Shown piece after piece: positions 51,879-60,059 of a stretch of DNA of 64,000 nucleotides. The position numbers and the translations under genes are program-made. This stretch comes from Leadbetterella sp964423865 (GTDB lineage Bacteria; Bacteroidota; Bacteroidia; Cytophagales; Spirosomataceae): assembly GCA_964423865.1 (NCBI GenBank), contig CAYRGN010000005.1:1-64000 (forward strand), given 5' to 3'. Under the pieces are notes generated by a model, which was not told the DNA's origin, searched no databases, and worked only from the letters and a program-made list of their open reading frames with translations. Positions within the stretch are counted from its first letter, which is position 1. Each line of letters starts with the position of its first letter.

Positions 51879-53006
51879 ATGAGAATCACTTCTTTAGAAA
51901 TTAAGCAGCACGAATTTGAGCGATCCTTCCGCGGATACCATGTGGAAGAGGTCAATAATTTCCTGTCGGATATTGCCCAGGAATGGGACAGAATGTTTAA
52001 TGAGATAAAGATGTTAAAGATGCAACTGGACATCGCGGAGAAAGATGCATCCAAGCTCAGAGACGTGGAAATGACGCTGATCAAAACCTTGAGAACGGCC
52101 GAAGATACCAGTTCGCGGATTGCGGAGGCTGCACAGGCGGAGGCTAGCAAAAAAGTAGAAGCGGCTCGTCTCGAAGCCTCTCAAACCTTGGAAAATGCCG
52201 GTAAGGAAGCCTCGAGACAGATCGATGAAGCCACGCTGAAGGCTGGACAGATTGTAAGGGAAGCCGAAAACACCGGCAAACAACTGGTGAGCGAAGCGGA
52301 AAATAAAGCGAAAGATATACAGCGTACTGCAGAGCAGGAAATTGCCGAACTGGATGCGCGCTATAACCTACTGGAAAAGAGGAGGAACGATCTGCTTTCC
52401 CGCCTGAAAAACTACCATAGCGAACTAAGTAATTTATTGCAGGATACACCCCAGGAAACGATTATTGAAGAGGAGTCTGTCAAAGCGGAATCTGTAGATT
52501 TTTTCCGGGAAACCGATGAAAAAACGGAAGACGACGACGATTATTCCAGTAGCGTAAGCATCCCGTCTGCGGTCAATGAGATCAGTCAGGAAGAAGAGGA
52601 AGAAGATAAAACCAACCTGGAGATCATAGAGGGAATCGGACCTAAAATTAAGGAAGTACTCCATAATGCCGGAATTTTGGATTTCCGGACCCTGGCTAAC
52701 ACGCCGGAATACCGTTTAAAAGATATACTGACGGCGGCCGGACCTCACTTTGCTACCCACGACCCGGGCAGCTGGAACGAGCAGGCATTGCTGGCTGAAA
52801 ACGGGCAATGGGACAAGCTGGAAGAGCTGAAGACCCGCCTGATTGCAGGTCGAGTTCAGACTACCACCGATGGCACGAATACCGAAGAGATGCTGGACAA
52901 GGTCAATAAAGTAAAAGCGGCCATCCGCAAAGCCATGGTGGAAAAATCAGAACCCTCTGACAGCGGCGAAAGCCCCCGGAGCGGATCGTTCTTTGACAGT
53001 ATCTGA
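51879..53006 (+). CDS. DivIVA-like protein with C-terminal helix-hairpin-helix domain
   Basis: This 375-residue protein is read from MRITSLEIKQHEFERSFRG, the DivIVA/GpsB membrane-binding opening. The frame stays open 49 codons upstream without support. A long coiled coil covers about residues 36-185, an acidic linker about 190-245, and a helix-hairpin-helix-like domain about 246-325 (LEIIEGIGPKIKEVLHNAG). DivIVA marks poles and septa, and HhH domains often touch DNA. The fusion suggests linking membrane curvature to DNA or repair proteins. The stop overlaps the folB ATG. Confidence 0.85.
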   Translation: MRITSLEIKQHEFERSFRGYHVEEVNNFLSDIAQEWDRMFNEIKMLKMQLDIAEKDASKLRDVEMTLIKTLRTAEDTSSRIAEAAQAEASKKVEAARLEASQTLENAGKEASRQIDEATLKAGQIVREAENTGKQLVSEAENKAKDIQRTAEQEIAELDARYNLLEKRRNDLLSRLKNYHSELSNLLQDTPQETIIEEESVKAESVDFFRETDEKTEDDDDYSSSVSIPSAVNEISQEEEEEDKTNLEIIEGIGPKIKEVLHNAGILDFRTLANTPEYRLKDILTAAGPHFATHDPGSWNEQALLAENGQWDKLEELKTRLIAGRVQTTTDGTNTEEMLDKVNKVKAAIRKAMVEKSEPSDSGESPRSGSFFDSI

Positions 53007-53368
53007 TGGGCCTCATCACGCTGGAAGGGATGGAGTTCTTCGCGCATCACGGGGTGAGCGATGAAGAGCAAAAAACGGGAAACCGGTACAGTGTAGACGT
53101 CTGTATAGATACCGACCTGGAAGCGGCCGGTGTCTCCGATACGCTTGCCGACACCCTGGATTACGGGAGATTGTATGCCCTGGTGGCGGAAGAAATGCAG
53201 GTGAGAAGCCGCCTGCTGGAGCACCTGGGCCACCGGATCATTTGCCGCCTGAAAGAAGAATTTACGGGCATTGCCCGCGTTACGGTCCACGTTTCCAAGT
53301 ATAATCCGCCGGTGGGCGGTGTGGTTCACCGGTCAAAAGTCACGTTAGAAGAAAGCTTTATTCATTGA
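53006..53368 (+). CDS. folB: Dihydroneopterin aldolase
   Basis: This 120-residue enzyme of the folate pathway makes 6-hydroxymethyl-dihydropterin. FFAHHGVSDEEQKTGNRYSVDV and the active-site Lys in ARVTVHVSKYNPPVGG fit FolB. It starts on an ATG overlapping the previous stop (TGATG) and is coupled to a downstream MFS gene. Confidence 0.93.
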   Translation: MGLITLEGMEFFAHHGVSDEEQKTGNRYSVDVCIDTDLEAAGVSDTLADTLDYGRLYALVAEEMQVRSRLLEHLGHRIICRLKEEFTGIARVTVHVSKYNPPVGGVVHRSKVTLEESFIH

Positions 53369-54537
53369 ACCGCGTATATACCCTGCAGTTTTGGCTGCTT
53401 TGTACCAGCTCATTCCTGTTTTTCTCCAGTTTTAACATGCTCATTCCGGAGCTTCCGGATTACCTGTCGAAAATGGGGGGCGGGGAGTTCAAAGGACTGA
53501 TCATTGCCTTGTTTACGCTTACGGCGGGGGTTTCCCGTCCGTTTAGCGGAAAGCTCTCCGACACGGTGGGGCGGGTGCCGGTGATGGCTTTCGGCTCCCT
53601 GGTGTGTTTTGTCTGCGGTTTCCTTTACCCGGTGACCACCACCGTTATACCTTTTCTGCTGCTGAGGCTGGTACACGGTTTTTCTACCGGTTTTAAACCT
53701 ACGGGAACGGCGGCTTATATTGCCGATATCGTACCTTTCAACCGGCGGGGCGAATCGATGGGAATCCATGGGTTGATCGGCAGCCTGGGCATGGCCTTCG
53801 GCCCTTTCCTGGGCGGTTGGATTGTACAGCATTTTGATTTCAACGTCCTGTTTTACACCTCATCGGTTTTATCTTTTCTTTCTATCGGAATCCTGGTGAA
53901 TATGAAGGAAACCCTACCGGTGCAGAGAAAGGAGAGGTTTCGCTGGGGCTTGCTGAAAATTAACCGCCACGATATATTTGACGGAAACGTAATGCCCGTA
54001 GTGGTGGTGGTGTTTTTCTGCCTTTTTTCTTACGGCGCGGTCATTACCCTGATTCCCGACCTGAGCAAAAGCATAGGACTGAAGAACAAGGGGTTTTATT
54101 TCCTGGTGTATACCCTGGCGTCTATCGGTGTCCGGTTTATCGCGGGGAAGTGGTCAGACCGCAAGGGCCGGCCCAATGTGCTTATTGTGGGCTGTCTTTT
54201 CATGATGCTGGCGCTGATCTGCCTGGTGTTCACCCGGGATATCTGGCTTCTGAGCGTTTCGGGCATTCTTTTCGGGATAGGGAACGGGATTGTTTCCCCG
54301 ATCACCCAGGCCTGGACCATAGACCTCTGCGCGGAAGAAAACCGGGGCAAAGCGGTGGCTACCATGTACATTGCTTTGGAGGCCGGTATTGGTCTCGGCG
54401 CCCTGCTTCCTACTTTTATCTACCAGAACAGGGTGGAAAATCTCCCGGCATCGTTTATTTTTACCACGGTGGTAGTTAGTGTGTCTCTCATTTATTTGTT
54501 AATTTATAACCGGAAACATTCCGTTTCCACCCTATAG
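53365..54537 (+). CDS. MFS transporter (drug/metabolite antiporter type)
   Basis: This 390-residue protein has about 12 membrane helices, with the MFS motif A region GKLSDTVGRVPVMAFG after helix 2. It starts at a TTG overlapping the folB stop (TTGA), the same coupling as at 10730. The next ATG is about 30 codons further on and would lose helix 1. Substrate is unknown; the folB-folD setting hints at a pterin or unrelated compound, but this is weak. Confidence 0.87.
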   Translation: MNRVYTLQFWLLCTSSFLFFSSFNMLIPELPDYLSKMGGGEFKGLIIALFTLTAGVSRPFSGKLSDTVGRVPVMAFGSLVCFVCGFLYPVTTTVIPFLLLRLVHGFSTGFKPTGTAAYIADIVPFNRRGESMGIHGLIGSLGMAFGPFLGGWIVQHFDFNVLFYTSSVLSFLSIGILVNMKETLPVQRKERFRWGLLKINRHDIFDGNVMPVVVVVFFCLFSYGAVITLIPDLSKSIGLKNKGFYFLVYTLASIGVRFIAGKWSDRKGRPNVLIVGCLFMMLALICLVFTRDIWLLSVSGILFGIGNGIVSPITQAWTIDLCAEENRGKAVATMYIALEAGIGLGALLPTFIYQNRVENLPASFIFTTVVVSVSLIYLLIYNRKHSVSTL

Positions 54538-54540
54538 ACA

Positions 54541-55422
54541 ATGACGATTATAGATGGAAAATTAATCTCAGGCCAAGTAAAGGCTGAATTGAAAGAGGAA
54601 GTAGATGCCATTCGGGAGGCGGGAGGAAAAATCCCTCACCTGGCGGCGGTATTGGTGGGCGACAACGGCGCGTCGGAAACGTACGTGGCCAGCAAGATCC
54701 GTTCCTGCGAGGAAATCGGCTTCAAATCTACCCTGGTGCGGAGAGATTCTTCCACTACGGAAGAGGAGGTGCTGACCATTATCGACGGCCTGAACCGCGA
54801 CGCGGATATTGACGGCTTCATTGTGCAGCTACCCCTGCCGCCGCATATCAACGTAGACAAGGTCATTGAAGCCATTGACCCGAAGAAGGATGTAGACGGT
54901 TTTCATCCCATAAATGTGGGGCGCATGGCCAAGGGACTGCCGGCTTACATCTCCGCTACGCCTTTCGGAGTGCTGGAACTGATCAAACGCTACAAGATTG
55001 AAACTTCAGGAAAACACTGCGTGGTGGTGGGCCGCAGCCAGATTGTGGGGCTGCCCATGAGCCTGCTGATGGAGCGCAACGATTACCCGGGCAACAGCAC
55101 GGTTACGTTGGCCCACAGCAAGACCCGGAACCTGAAAGAGGTTTGTCTTCAGGCCGACATCCTGATTGCGGCCCTGGGCAAGCCCGGGTTTATCACGGCC
55201 GATATGGTGAAGGAGGGGGCCGTGGTGATTGATGTGGGGCTGACGCGGGCGGTGGACCCGTCCAGGAAATCCGGCTTTGCGCTGAAAGGCGATGTGGCCT
55301 TTGAAGAAGTAGCGCCAAAAGCCTCTTACATCACTCCTGTACCTGGTGGCGTAGGCCTTATGACAGTGGCGGCGCTGATGTATAATACCTTATTGGCCAG
55401 TAAAAAGGAAATTTATGGATAG
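54541..55422 (+). CDS. folD: Methylenetetrahydrofolate dehydrogenase/cyclohydrolase
   Basis: This 293-residue bifunctional enzyme interconverts 5,10-methylene-, methenyl- and 10-formyl-THF with NADP. Motifs are YVASKIRSCEEIG (with the catalytic lysine), IVQLPLPPHIN, KDVDGFHPINVGRM and VVVGRSQIVGLPMS, ending ITPVPGGVGLMTV. It supplies one-carbon units and fits with gcvP and the folate genes. Confidence 0.97.
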   Translation: MTIIDGKLISGQVKAELKEEVDAIREAGGKIPHLAAVLVGDNGASETYVASKIRSCEEIGFKSTLVRRDSSTTEEEVLTIIDGLNRDADIDGFIVQLPLPPHINVDKVIEAIDPKKDVDGFHPINVGRMAKGLPAYISATPFGVLELIKRYKIETSGKHCVVVGRSQIVGLPMSLLMERNDYPGNSTVTLAHSKTRNLKEVCLQADILIAALGKPGFITADMVKEGAVVIDVGLTRAVDPSRKSGFALKGDVAFEEVAPKASYITPVPGGVGLMTVAALMYNTLLASKKEIYG

Positions 55423-55825
55423 CCCGATGAACTTTCACACCCGGAAATGGATCAAACCGGAAGACCTCAACCCCAACCAGTCTTTGTTTGGGGGCCGCCT
55501 GCTGGAATGGATAGACGAAGAAGCCGCCCTCTATGCCATTATCCAGCTTGAAAACCCGCGCTGTGTCACCAAATACATGTCGGAAATCAACTTCGTGAGT
55601 TCCGCCCGACAGGGCGATATCGTAGAGATCGGTATCCGTCCTACCCATTTCGGCACCAGTTCCCTCACCCTTGCCTGCGAAGTACGCAATAAAATGACGC
55701 ATCAAACCATCATCCGGATCGAGAAGATTGTAATGGTGGCGCTGGATGAGGAAGGAAATCCTGTACCTCACGGAAAAACAAAAATCGAGTATACGAAAGA
55801 CCGCCTGGCGGGGAAAGGATTATAG
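55415..55825 (+). CDS. Acyl-CoA thioesterase, hot-dog fold
   Basis: This 136-residue YciA/BACH-type thioesterase hydrolyses short or medium acyl-CoA. Key stretches are PNQSLFGGRLLEWIDEEAALYAI (with the catalytic Asp) and KYMSEINFVSSARQGDIVEIG. It overlaps folD by 8 nt. Confidence 0.88.
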   Translation: MDSPMNFHTRKWIKPEDLNPNQSLFGGRLLEWIDEEAALYAIIQLENPRCVTKYMSEINFVSSARQGDIVEIGIRPTHFGTSSLTLACEVRNKMTHQTIIRIEKIVMVALDEEGNPVPHGKTKIEYTKDRLAGKGL

Positions 55826-55871
55826 AGGTACATTTTCCTCTCCATAACAAACAGATCGTATTTTTACATTT

Positions 55872-55920
55872 ATTTTACCTTGTAAATTTAATATTGAATA
55901 TTAAATTTACAAGGTAAAAT
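55872..55920. repeat. Perfect 49-nt palindrome at the 3' end of the ATPase gene
   Basis: A 24-nt arm (55872-55895) and its exact inverse (55897-55920) flank a single G. The arm begins ATTTTACCTTGTAAATTTAA. A closely related palindrome occurs at 57089-57125, in the promoter of the same gene. It has no GC-rich stem, so a terminator role is doubtful. Confidence 0.9.
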
Positions 55921-55930
55921 TATATCAACC

Positions 55931-57088
55931 CTACTCTAATTCTTCTATTATTCTTTCCAGAGAAGTAACTATGACGCCATCTCCCACGGGGTATCTTTCA
56001 CGGCCCGGATATACTACAAACTTACGGGTGGCTTTTACATCCTCACAACCAATATAAAAACCTTTGGATACTATAGGGGAGGTAGAACGTTTAATTTCTA
56101 TTGCCCAAATTTCATCCTTCCCCCTCTCTATCACCAGATCAATTTCCGCGCCAGCTGCAGTACGGTAAAACCAATAAGTATCTCCATCCTTAAGACTTGC
56201 AATAAGATTTTCCATTACAAAACCCTCCCAACTTCCTCCAGCCACAGGATGGGCCAATAAATCGTCCAGCCTGCGAATATTGAGTAAAGCGTGGGTAAGT
56301 CCACTATCTCTGATATACATTTTTGGGGTTTTCACCAGCCGCTTACCCAAATTTCCCGACCAGGGACGAAGGCTTCTCAGTAAAAAAAGGTCTTCCAGAA
56401 GTTCAATATATCGCTTTACTGTAGGTACTGTCACGCCTAAACTTCCAGCCAGCAAAGAGAGGTTCAGCATTGTTCCTTGGTTATGCGCCAGCATAGTCCA
56501 AAGCCGTCGCAAGGTAATGGCCGGGATCCTTGGTCCTATCTGCGGGATCTCACGCTCCAGGTAAGTGGCAATAAAGTTCTGCCTCCACCTCAGGCTGGCA
56601 GCGTCAGATTTAGCCAAAAGACTATCCGGAAACCCTCCCCTCAACCATAATGTATGTATATCGGAAAACTCAGCGGCCAGTATTCCGGTCAGCTCCCGAT
56701 ATGCGATTCTGCCTGCCAGAGTCTCCGAAGATTGCTGCAGAAGTTCCAATGATGCGGAACCTAAAATCAGAAACTGCCCTACTTTAAATCCCTGTTTTCT
56801 TCTTCTGTCAATCACCCCACGAAGTACCGTGAATATTTCTGGCACCCGTTGTATTTCATCAAGGATGATAAGAATACCTTTATACAATTCAAAAAACGCC
56901 TCCGCATCGGTTAGTTTTGCCAAATCTGACGGCGTTTCGAGGTCTATATACAAGGCGTTTCCCCCATAAGCACCGGCCAGGTACTCGGCAAGTGTAGTTT
57001 TACCTACCTGTCGTGGACCTAGTAGGGCCACTACCGGAAATTCATCCAGTAATTCGGCTAATTCAACGGTCGATTTTCGATTAATCAT
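55931..57088 (-). CDS. AAA-type ATPase with DUF4143
   Basis: This 385-residue protein from MINRKSTVELAELLDEF has a Walker A at about residues 23-30 (GPRQVGKTT) and a Walker B at about 75-80 (ILIILDEIQRVPEIF). The C-terminal DUF4143 domain (about 180-360) includes a winged-helix part and a PD-(D/E)XK-like stretch (GAEIDLVIERGKDEIWAIEIKRS). The family is widespread, of unknown function, and frequently transferred. It is flanked by matched palindromes. The start codon abuts the upstream palindrome, so the mRNA may be leaderless. Confidence 0.87.
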   Translation of the reverse strand: MINRKSTVELAELLDEFPVVALLGPRQVGKTTLAEYLAGAYGGNALYIDLETPSDLAKLTDAEAFFELYKGILIILDEIQRVPEIFTVLRGVIDRRRKQGFKVGQFLILGSASLELLQQSSETLAGRIAYRELTGILAAEFSDIHTLWLRGGFPDSLLAKSDAASLRWRQNFIATYLEREIPQIGPRIPAITLRRLWTMLAHNQGTMLNLSLLAGSLGVTVPTVKRYIELLEDLFLLRSLRPWSGNLGKRLVKTPKMYIRDSGLTHALLNIRRLDDLLAHPVAGGSWEGFVMENLIASLKDGDTYWFYRTAAGAEIDLVIERGKDEIWAIEIKRSTSPIVSKGFYIGCEDVKATRKFVVYPGRERYPVGDGVIVTSLERIIEELE

Positions 57089-57125
57089 CCTTGCAAATTT
57101 AATATTATATTTTAAATTTACAAGG
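57089..57125. repeat. Palindrome upstream of the ATPase gene
   Basis: CCTTGCAAATTTAA ... TTAAATTTACAAGG, with one mismatch, is adjacent to the ATG at 57088. The left arm read on the minus strand contains TAAATTTG, which fits the -7 box and is the base that differs from the 55872 copy. This suggests an operator overlapping the promoter. Confidence 0.8.
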
Positions 57126-57308
57126 TAAAATTTCACATAAACAGTTCCTATTCACACCATGAGATTATTCTTTAAGAGCACCAGAGCTACAAAAACTCTC
57201 GAAAATAGCCCTACTTGTCCTGCCAAATTGTCATATTTCACTTGCTTGGAATAACCTTTGATTTAACGTTCTCATATATTCATGTTCAATCAAGACAGCA
57301 AAAGCAAT

Positions 57309-59105
57309 ATGACAACTGAAAAAGGTACCATTTCGATCAATACCGAGAATATTTTCCCGATCATTAAGAAATTCCTGTATTCTGACCACGAGATCTTCCT
57401 GAGAGAACTGGTTTCGAATGCGGTAGATGCGACGCAAAAGTTGCGGAAACTATCTTCTATCGGTCAGTTTGACGGAGAGCTGGGAGAACTGAAAGTCAGC
57501 GTATCCTTCGACAAAGACGCCAAAACCATCACCATTTCCGATAACGGTATCGGTATGACGGCGGAAGAAGTGAAGAAATACATCAACCAGATCGCGTTCT
57601 CCGGCGCCAAAGAATTCGTAGAGAAATACCAGCAGGAGACCGACAAAGGCAATATCATCGGACAGTTCGGACTGGGCTTTTACTCGGCCTTTATGGTAGC
57701 CAAAGAAGTAGAAATCATCACCCGCTCTTTCCAGGCAGATGCCCCGGCCGTACGGTGGTTCAGCGACGGTTCCACTGAATTTGAAATTTCTGCGGCCGAA
57801 AGAGCCGAGAGAGGTACGGATATCATCCTGCATATTGCAGAAGATTCCGAAGAATTCCTGGAAGAGTACCGCCTGGAGCAAATCCTGACCAAGTACGGAA
57901 AATTCCTGCCTACCACCATCGGGTTCCAGGACAAGACCATCAATAACCCCCACCCGATCTGGGTAAAATCACCCTCAGAGCTTAAAGACGAAGACTACCT
58001 CGCCTTCTATAAGGAACTCTATCCCTTCTCAGAAGATCCACTATTCTGGATTCACCTGAATGTAGATTATCCGTTTAACCTTACCGGGGTACTTTATTTC
58101 CCGAAAATCAAACAGGATTTCCAGCTGAACCGCGAAAAAATACAGCTCTATAGCAAACAGGTCTTCATTACCGACGATGTAAAAGACATTGTACCCGAGT
58201 TTCTGCAGCTCCTGCACGGAGTAATCGACTCACCGGATATCCCCCTGAACGTTTCGAGGAGCTATCTACAGGCCGACGGCAACGTGAAGCGTATCAACAC
58301 CTACATTACCAAAAAAGTAGGCGAAAAGCTGGCCGAACTGTTCCGCGACGACCGCAAGGCCTTTGAAGAAAAGTGGGGAAGCATCGGCCTTTTTGTGAAA
58401 TACGGTGTGATTTCCGATGACAAGTTTTTTGAGCGGGCCAAAGAATTTATCCTGCTTAAAAATACGTCAGGGGAACACTTTACCATAGACGAATACAAAA
58501 CCAAACTGGAGGCCAATCAAACCGACAAAGACGGGCAGGCCATTGCCCTCTACACCAATGATATCCAGAAAGAAGACGCGTATATCGAGGGCGCTGCCCG
58601 CCGCGAGTACGACGTACTGGTTTTCGACGATGTACTGGACGCCCACTTTATCAATGCCCTGGAAATGAAAGTGGAGAAGCTGAAATTCAAGCGGGTAGAC
58701 TCCGAAGCCCTCGACAAGCTGATTGACAAAGGCGTACAGACCGAAGTCGTTCTTTCGGAAGACGAGAAGAAAAAGGTAGAAGAGACTTTCAAAGAGTTCA
58801 TTGGAAACAATATCGTACAGGTAGAGGCGCAACCCGCCGACGACCTCCCGGTATCCATTGTACAGACCGAATTTATGCGGCGTTACACCGATATGTCGCG
58901 CGTCAACGGACAAGCAGGAATGATGCCGGTGATGTATAACCTGGTGGTGAACGGGAACCACCCCCTCATTCAGAAAATCGCCAAAGAAGGTAACGAGAGC
59001 GGTGCAGCGAAACAACTGGTAGACCTGGCCCTTCTTTCTCAGGGCATGCTGACCGGCAAAGACCTGACGCAGTTTATCTACCGGAGTGTAGAGAAGCTGG
59101 GATAA
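57309..59105 (+). CDS. htpG: Chaperone HtpG (Hsp90)
   Basis: This 598-residue Hsp90 is read from MTTEKGTISINTENIFPII. The frame stays open 9 codons upstream. The GHKL ATP site is seen in SNAVDATQKL, ISDNGIGMTAEEV and IGQFGLGFYSAFM. The middle domain with the catalytic Arg region follows (FQLNREKIQLYSKQVFITDD), and the C-terminal part ends FIYRSVEKLG. It helps fold stress-labile clients. Confidence 0.96.
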   Translation: MTTEKGTISINTENIFPIIKKFLYSDHEIFLRELVSNAVDATQKLRKLSSIGQFDGELGELKVSVSFDKDAKTITISDNGIGMTAEEVKKYINQIAFSGAKEFVEKYQQETDKGNIIGQFGLGFYSAFMVAKEVEIITRSFQADAPAVRWFSDGSTEFEISAAERAERGTDIILHIAEDSEEFLEEYRLEQILTKYGKFLPTTIGFQDKTINNPHPIWVKSPSELKDEDYLAFYKELYPFSEDPLFWIHLNVDYPFNLTGVLYFPKIKQDFQLNREKIQLYSKQVFITDDVKDIVPEFLQLLHGVIDSPDIPLNVSRSYLQADGNVKRINTYITKKVGEKLAELFRDDRKAFEEKWGSIGLFVKYGVISDDKFFERAKEFILLKNTSGEHFTIDEYKTKLEANQTDKDGQAIALYTNDIQKEDAYIEGAARREYDVLVFDDVLDAHFINALEMKVEKLKFKRVDSEALDKLIDKGVQTEVVLSEDEKKKVEETFKEFIGNNIVQVEAQPADDLPVSIVQTEFMRRYTDMSRVNGQAGMMPVMYNLVVNGNHPLIQKIAKEGNESGAAKQLVDLALLSQGMLTGKDLTQFIYRSVEKLG

Positions 59106-59123
59106 GTACGTTCACCGTAAAGC

Positions 59124-59160
59124 GGCCGGAAAGCGGGAATATACTGCTCTCCGGCCTTTT
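59124..59160 (+). terminator. Terminator downstream of htpG
   Basis: GGCCGGA/TCCGGCC (59124-59130 with 59150-59156) with a 19-nt apical loop region is followed by TTTTATTTG. It begins 19 nt after the stop. Confidence 0.8.
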
Positions 59161-59428
59161 ATTTGTATAAAAATTTAGCCGGGTGGCGAACCACTATCTG
59201 CATTCAGCTATCAGTGGTCAGCCGGGCGACGTTTCGCTTATTCATTGGGGGAGGCGCCTAGCTGGCGGTCGGGCGACGCTTCGATGGTACACCGATCTCT
59301 CAAAACTCCTGGTTTATAGCTATCCTTACTAAAATTTTTCACTTAAAAAAAGGGGTATCCTCATCTTATAAACTGATTTTCATCATAAAATAAACCCGGC
59401 AAGGGAATGAAATTTGCAATTTAATTTA
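59161..59428. repeat. REP-like element and AT-rich region upstream of hmuY
   Basis: 59161-59195 closely matches 65-100 (ATTTGTATAAA ... GCCGGGTGGCGAACC). 59205-59275 holds further CGGGCGACG-type cores. The rest is AT-rich and ends in the putative hmuY promoter. No gene is seen. Confidence 0.75.
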
Positions 59429-59443
59429 TAATTAGTCTAATTA
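59429..59443. promoter_or_regulatory. Putative metal-regulator operator upstream of hmuY
   Basis: TAATTAG-T-CTAATTA is a perfect 7-1-7 palindrome lying 9 nt before the hmuY start codon. The core TTAGnCTAA resembles a DtxR/IdeR-type box, and the 7-1-7 spacing also resembles a Fur box. Iron control of an HmuY/receptor operon is expected. Confidence 0.6.
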
Positions 59444-59451
59444 AATATAAA

Positions 59452-60051
59452 ATGAAATTCAAATTCCTGCTTTTGCCCCTGGTCTTTTGTTGTGCCGCCT
59501 GTTCGGATCCCGACGAAGACCCTACACCCATGCTGGAAGTCAAAACCGTACAAATTGATGCCCGAAGCTATGCCGACTGGGTATATTTTTCTTTTGAAAA
59601 AGGGGAGGTAGTTACAGTAGCCCAGGAGGCTTTCTCCTCTGACCTGAGCTGGGACATCGCCTTTCACCGGAACGATGTGCGCCTGAACGGAGGTTTATCG
59701 GGCCAGGGCGCCGGCGCAGCGCTTAAAACGGAAGCGAAAGAACTTTCTCAAATCGCGATAGCCCCCACCACCGGCTATGTGGCAGACGGCACCAAGTCGA
59801 TCATGACCAAATTTACCCTGCCCGTACCCGTATTTGAAGACCAACCGGCCAACACGGAGATCAACTGGTTAGACGTAGACACGAGCAATCCGCCCCCGGT
59901 GTACACCCTCTTTGACGAAGTATATATCATCAAAACAGCCAAAGGGAACTACGCCAAGCTGAAATTCACCAATTACCTCAGCGATAAAAACGAAACCATG
60001 GTGATCAGCCTCGACTACGCCTACCAGCCCGACGGCTCGACCTCCCTCTGA
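59452..60051 (+). CDS. hmuY: HmuY family heme-binding lipoprotein
   Basis: This 199-residue lipoprotein has its lipobox at VFCCAAC. The HmuY core is seen in YADWVYFSFEKGEVV and LSWDIAFHRNDVRLNGG, followed by the later EVYIIKTAKGNYAKLKF. HmuY of Porphyromonas gingivalis takes heme from host proteins and passes it to the outer-membrane receptor. Here the receptor gene is 8 nt downstream. Whether this one binds heme, or another ligand, is inference. Confidence 0.88.
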   Translation: MKFKFLLLPLVFCCAACSDPDEDPTPMLEVKTVQIDARSYADWVYFSFEKGEVVTVAQEAFSSDLSWDIAFHRNDVRLNGGLSGQGAGAALKTEAKELSQIAIAPTTGYVADGTKSIMTKFTLPVPVFEDQPANTEINWLDVDTSNPPPVYTLFDEVYIIKTAKGNYAKLKFTNYLSDKNETMVISLDYAYQPDGSTSL

Positions 60052-60059
60052 CCTGCGTC

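Noticed and set aside
55872..55920. Rho-independent terminator shared by the thioesterase and ATPase genes
   Set aside because: The stem is almost all A-T and has no T-tract; the matching copy in the ATPase promoter points to another role.
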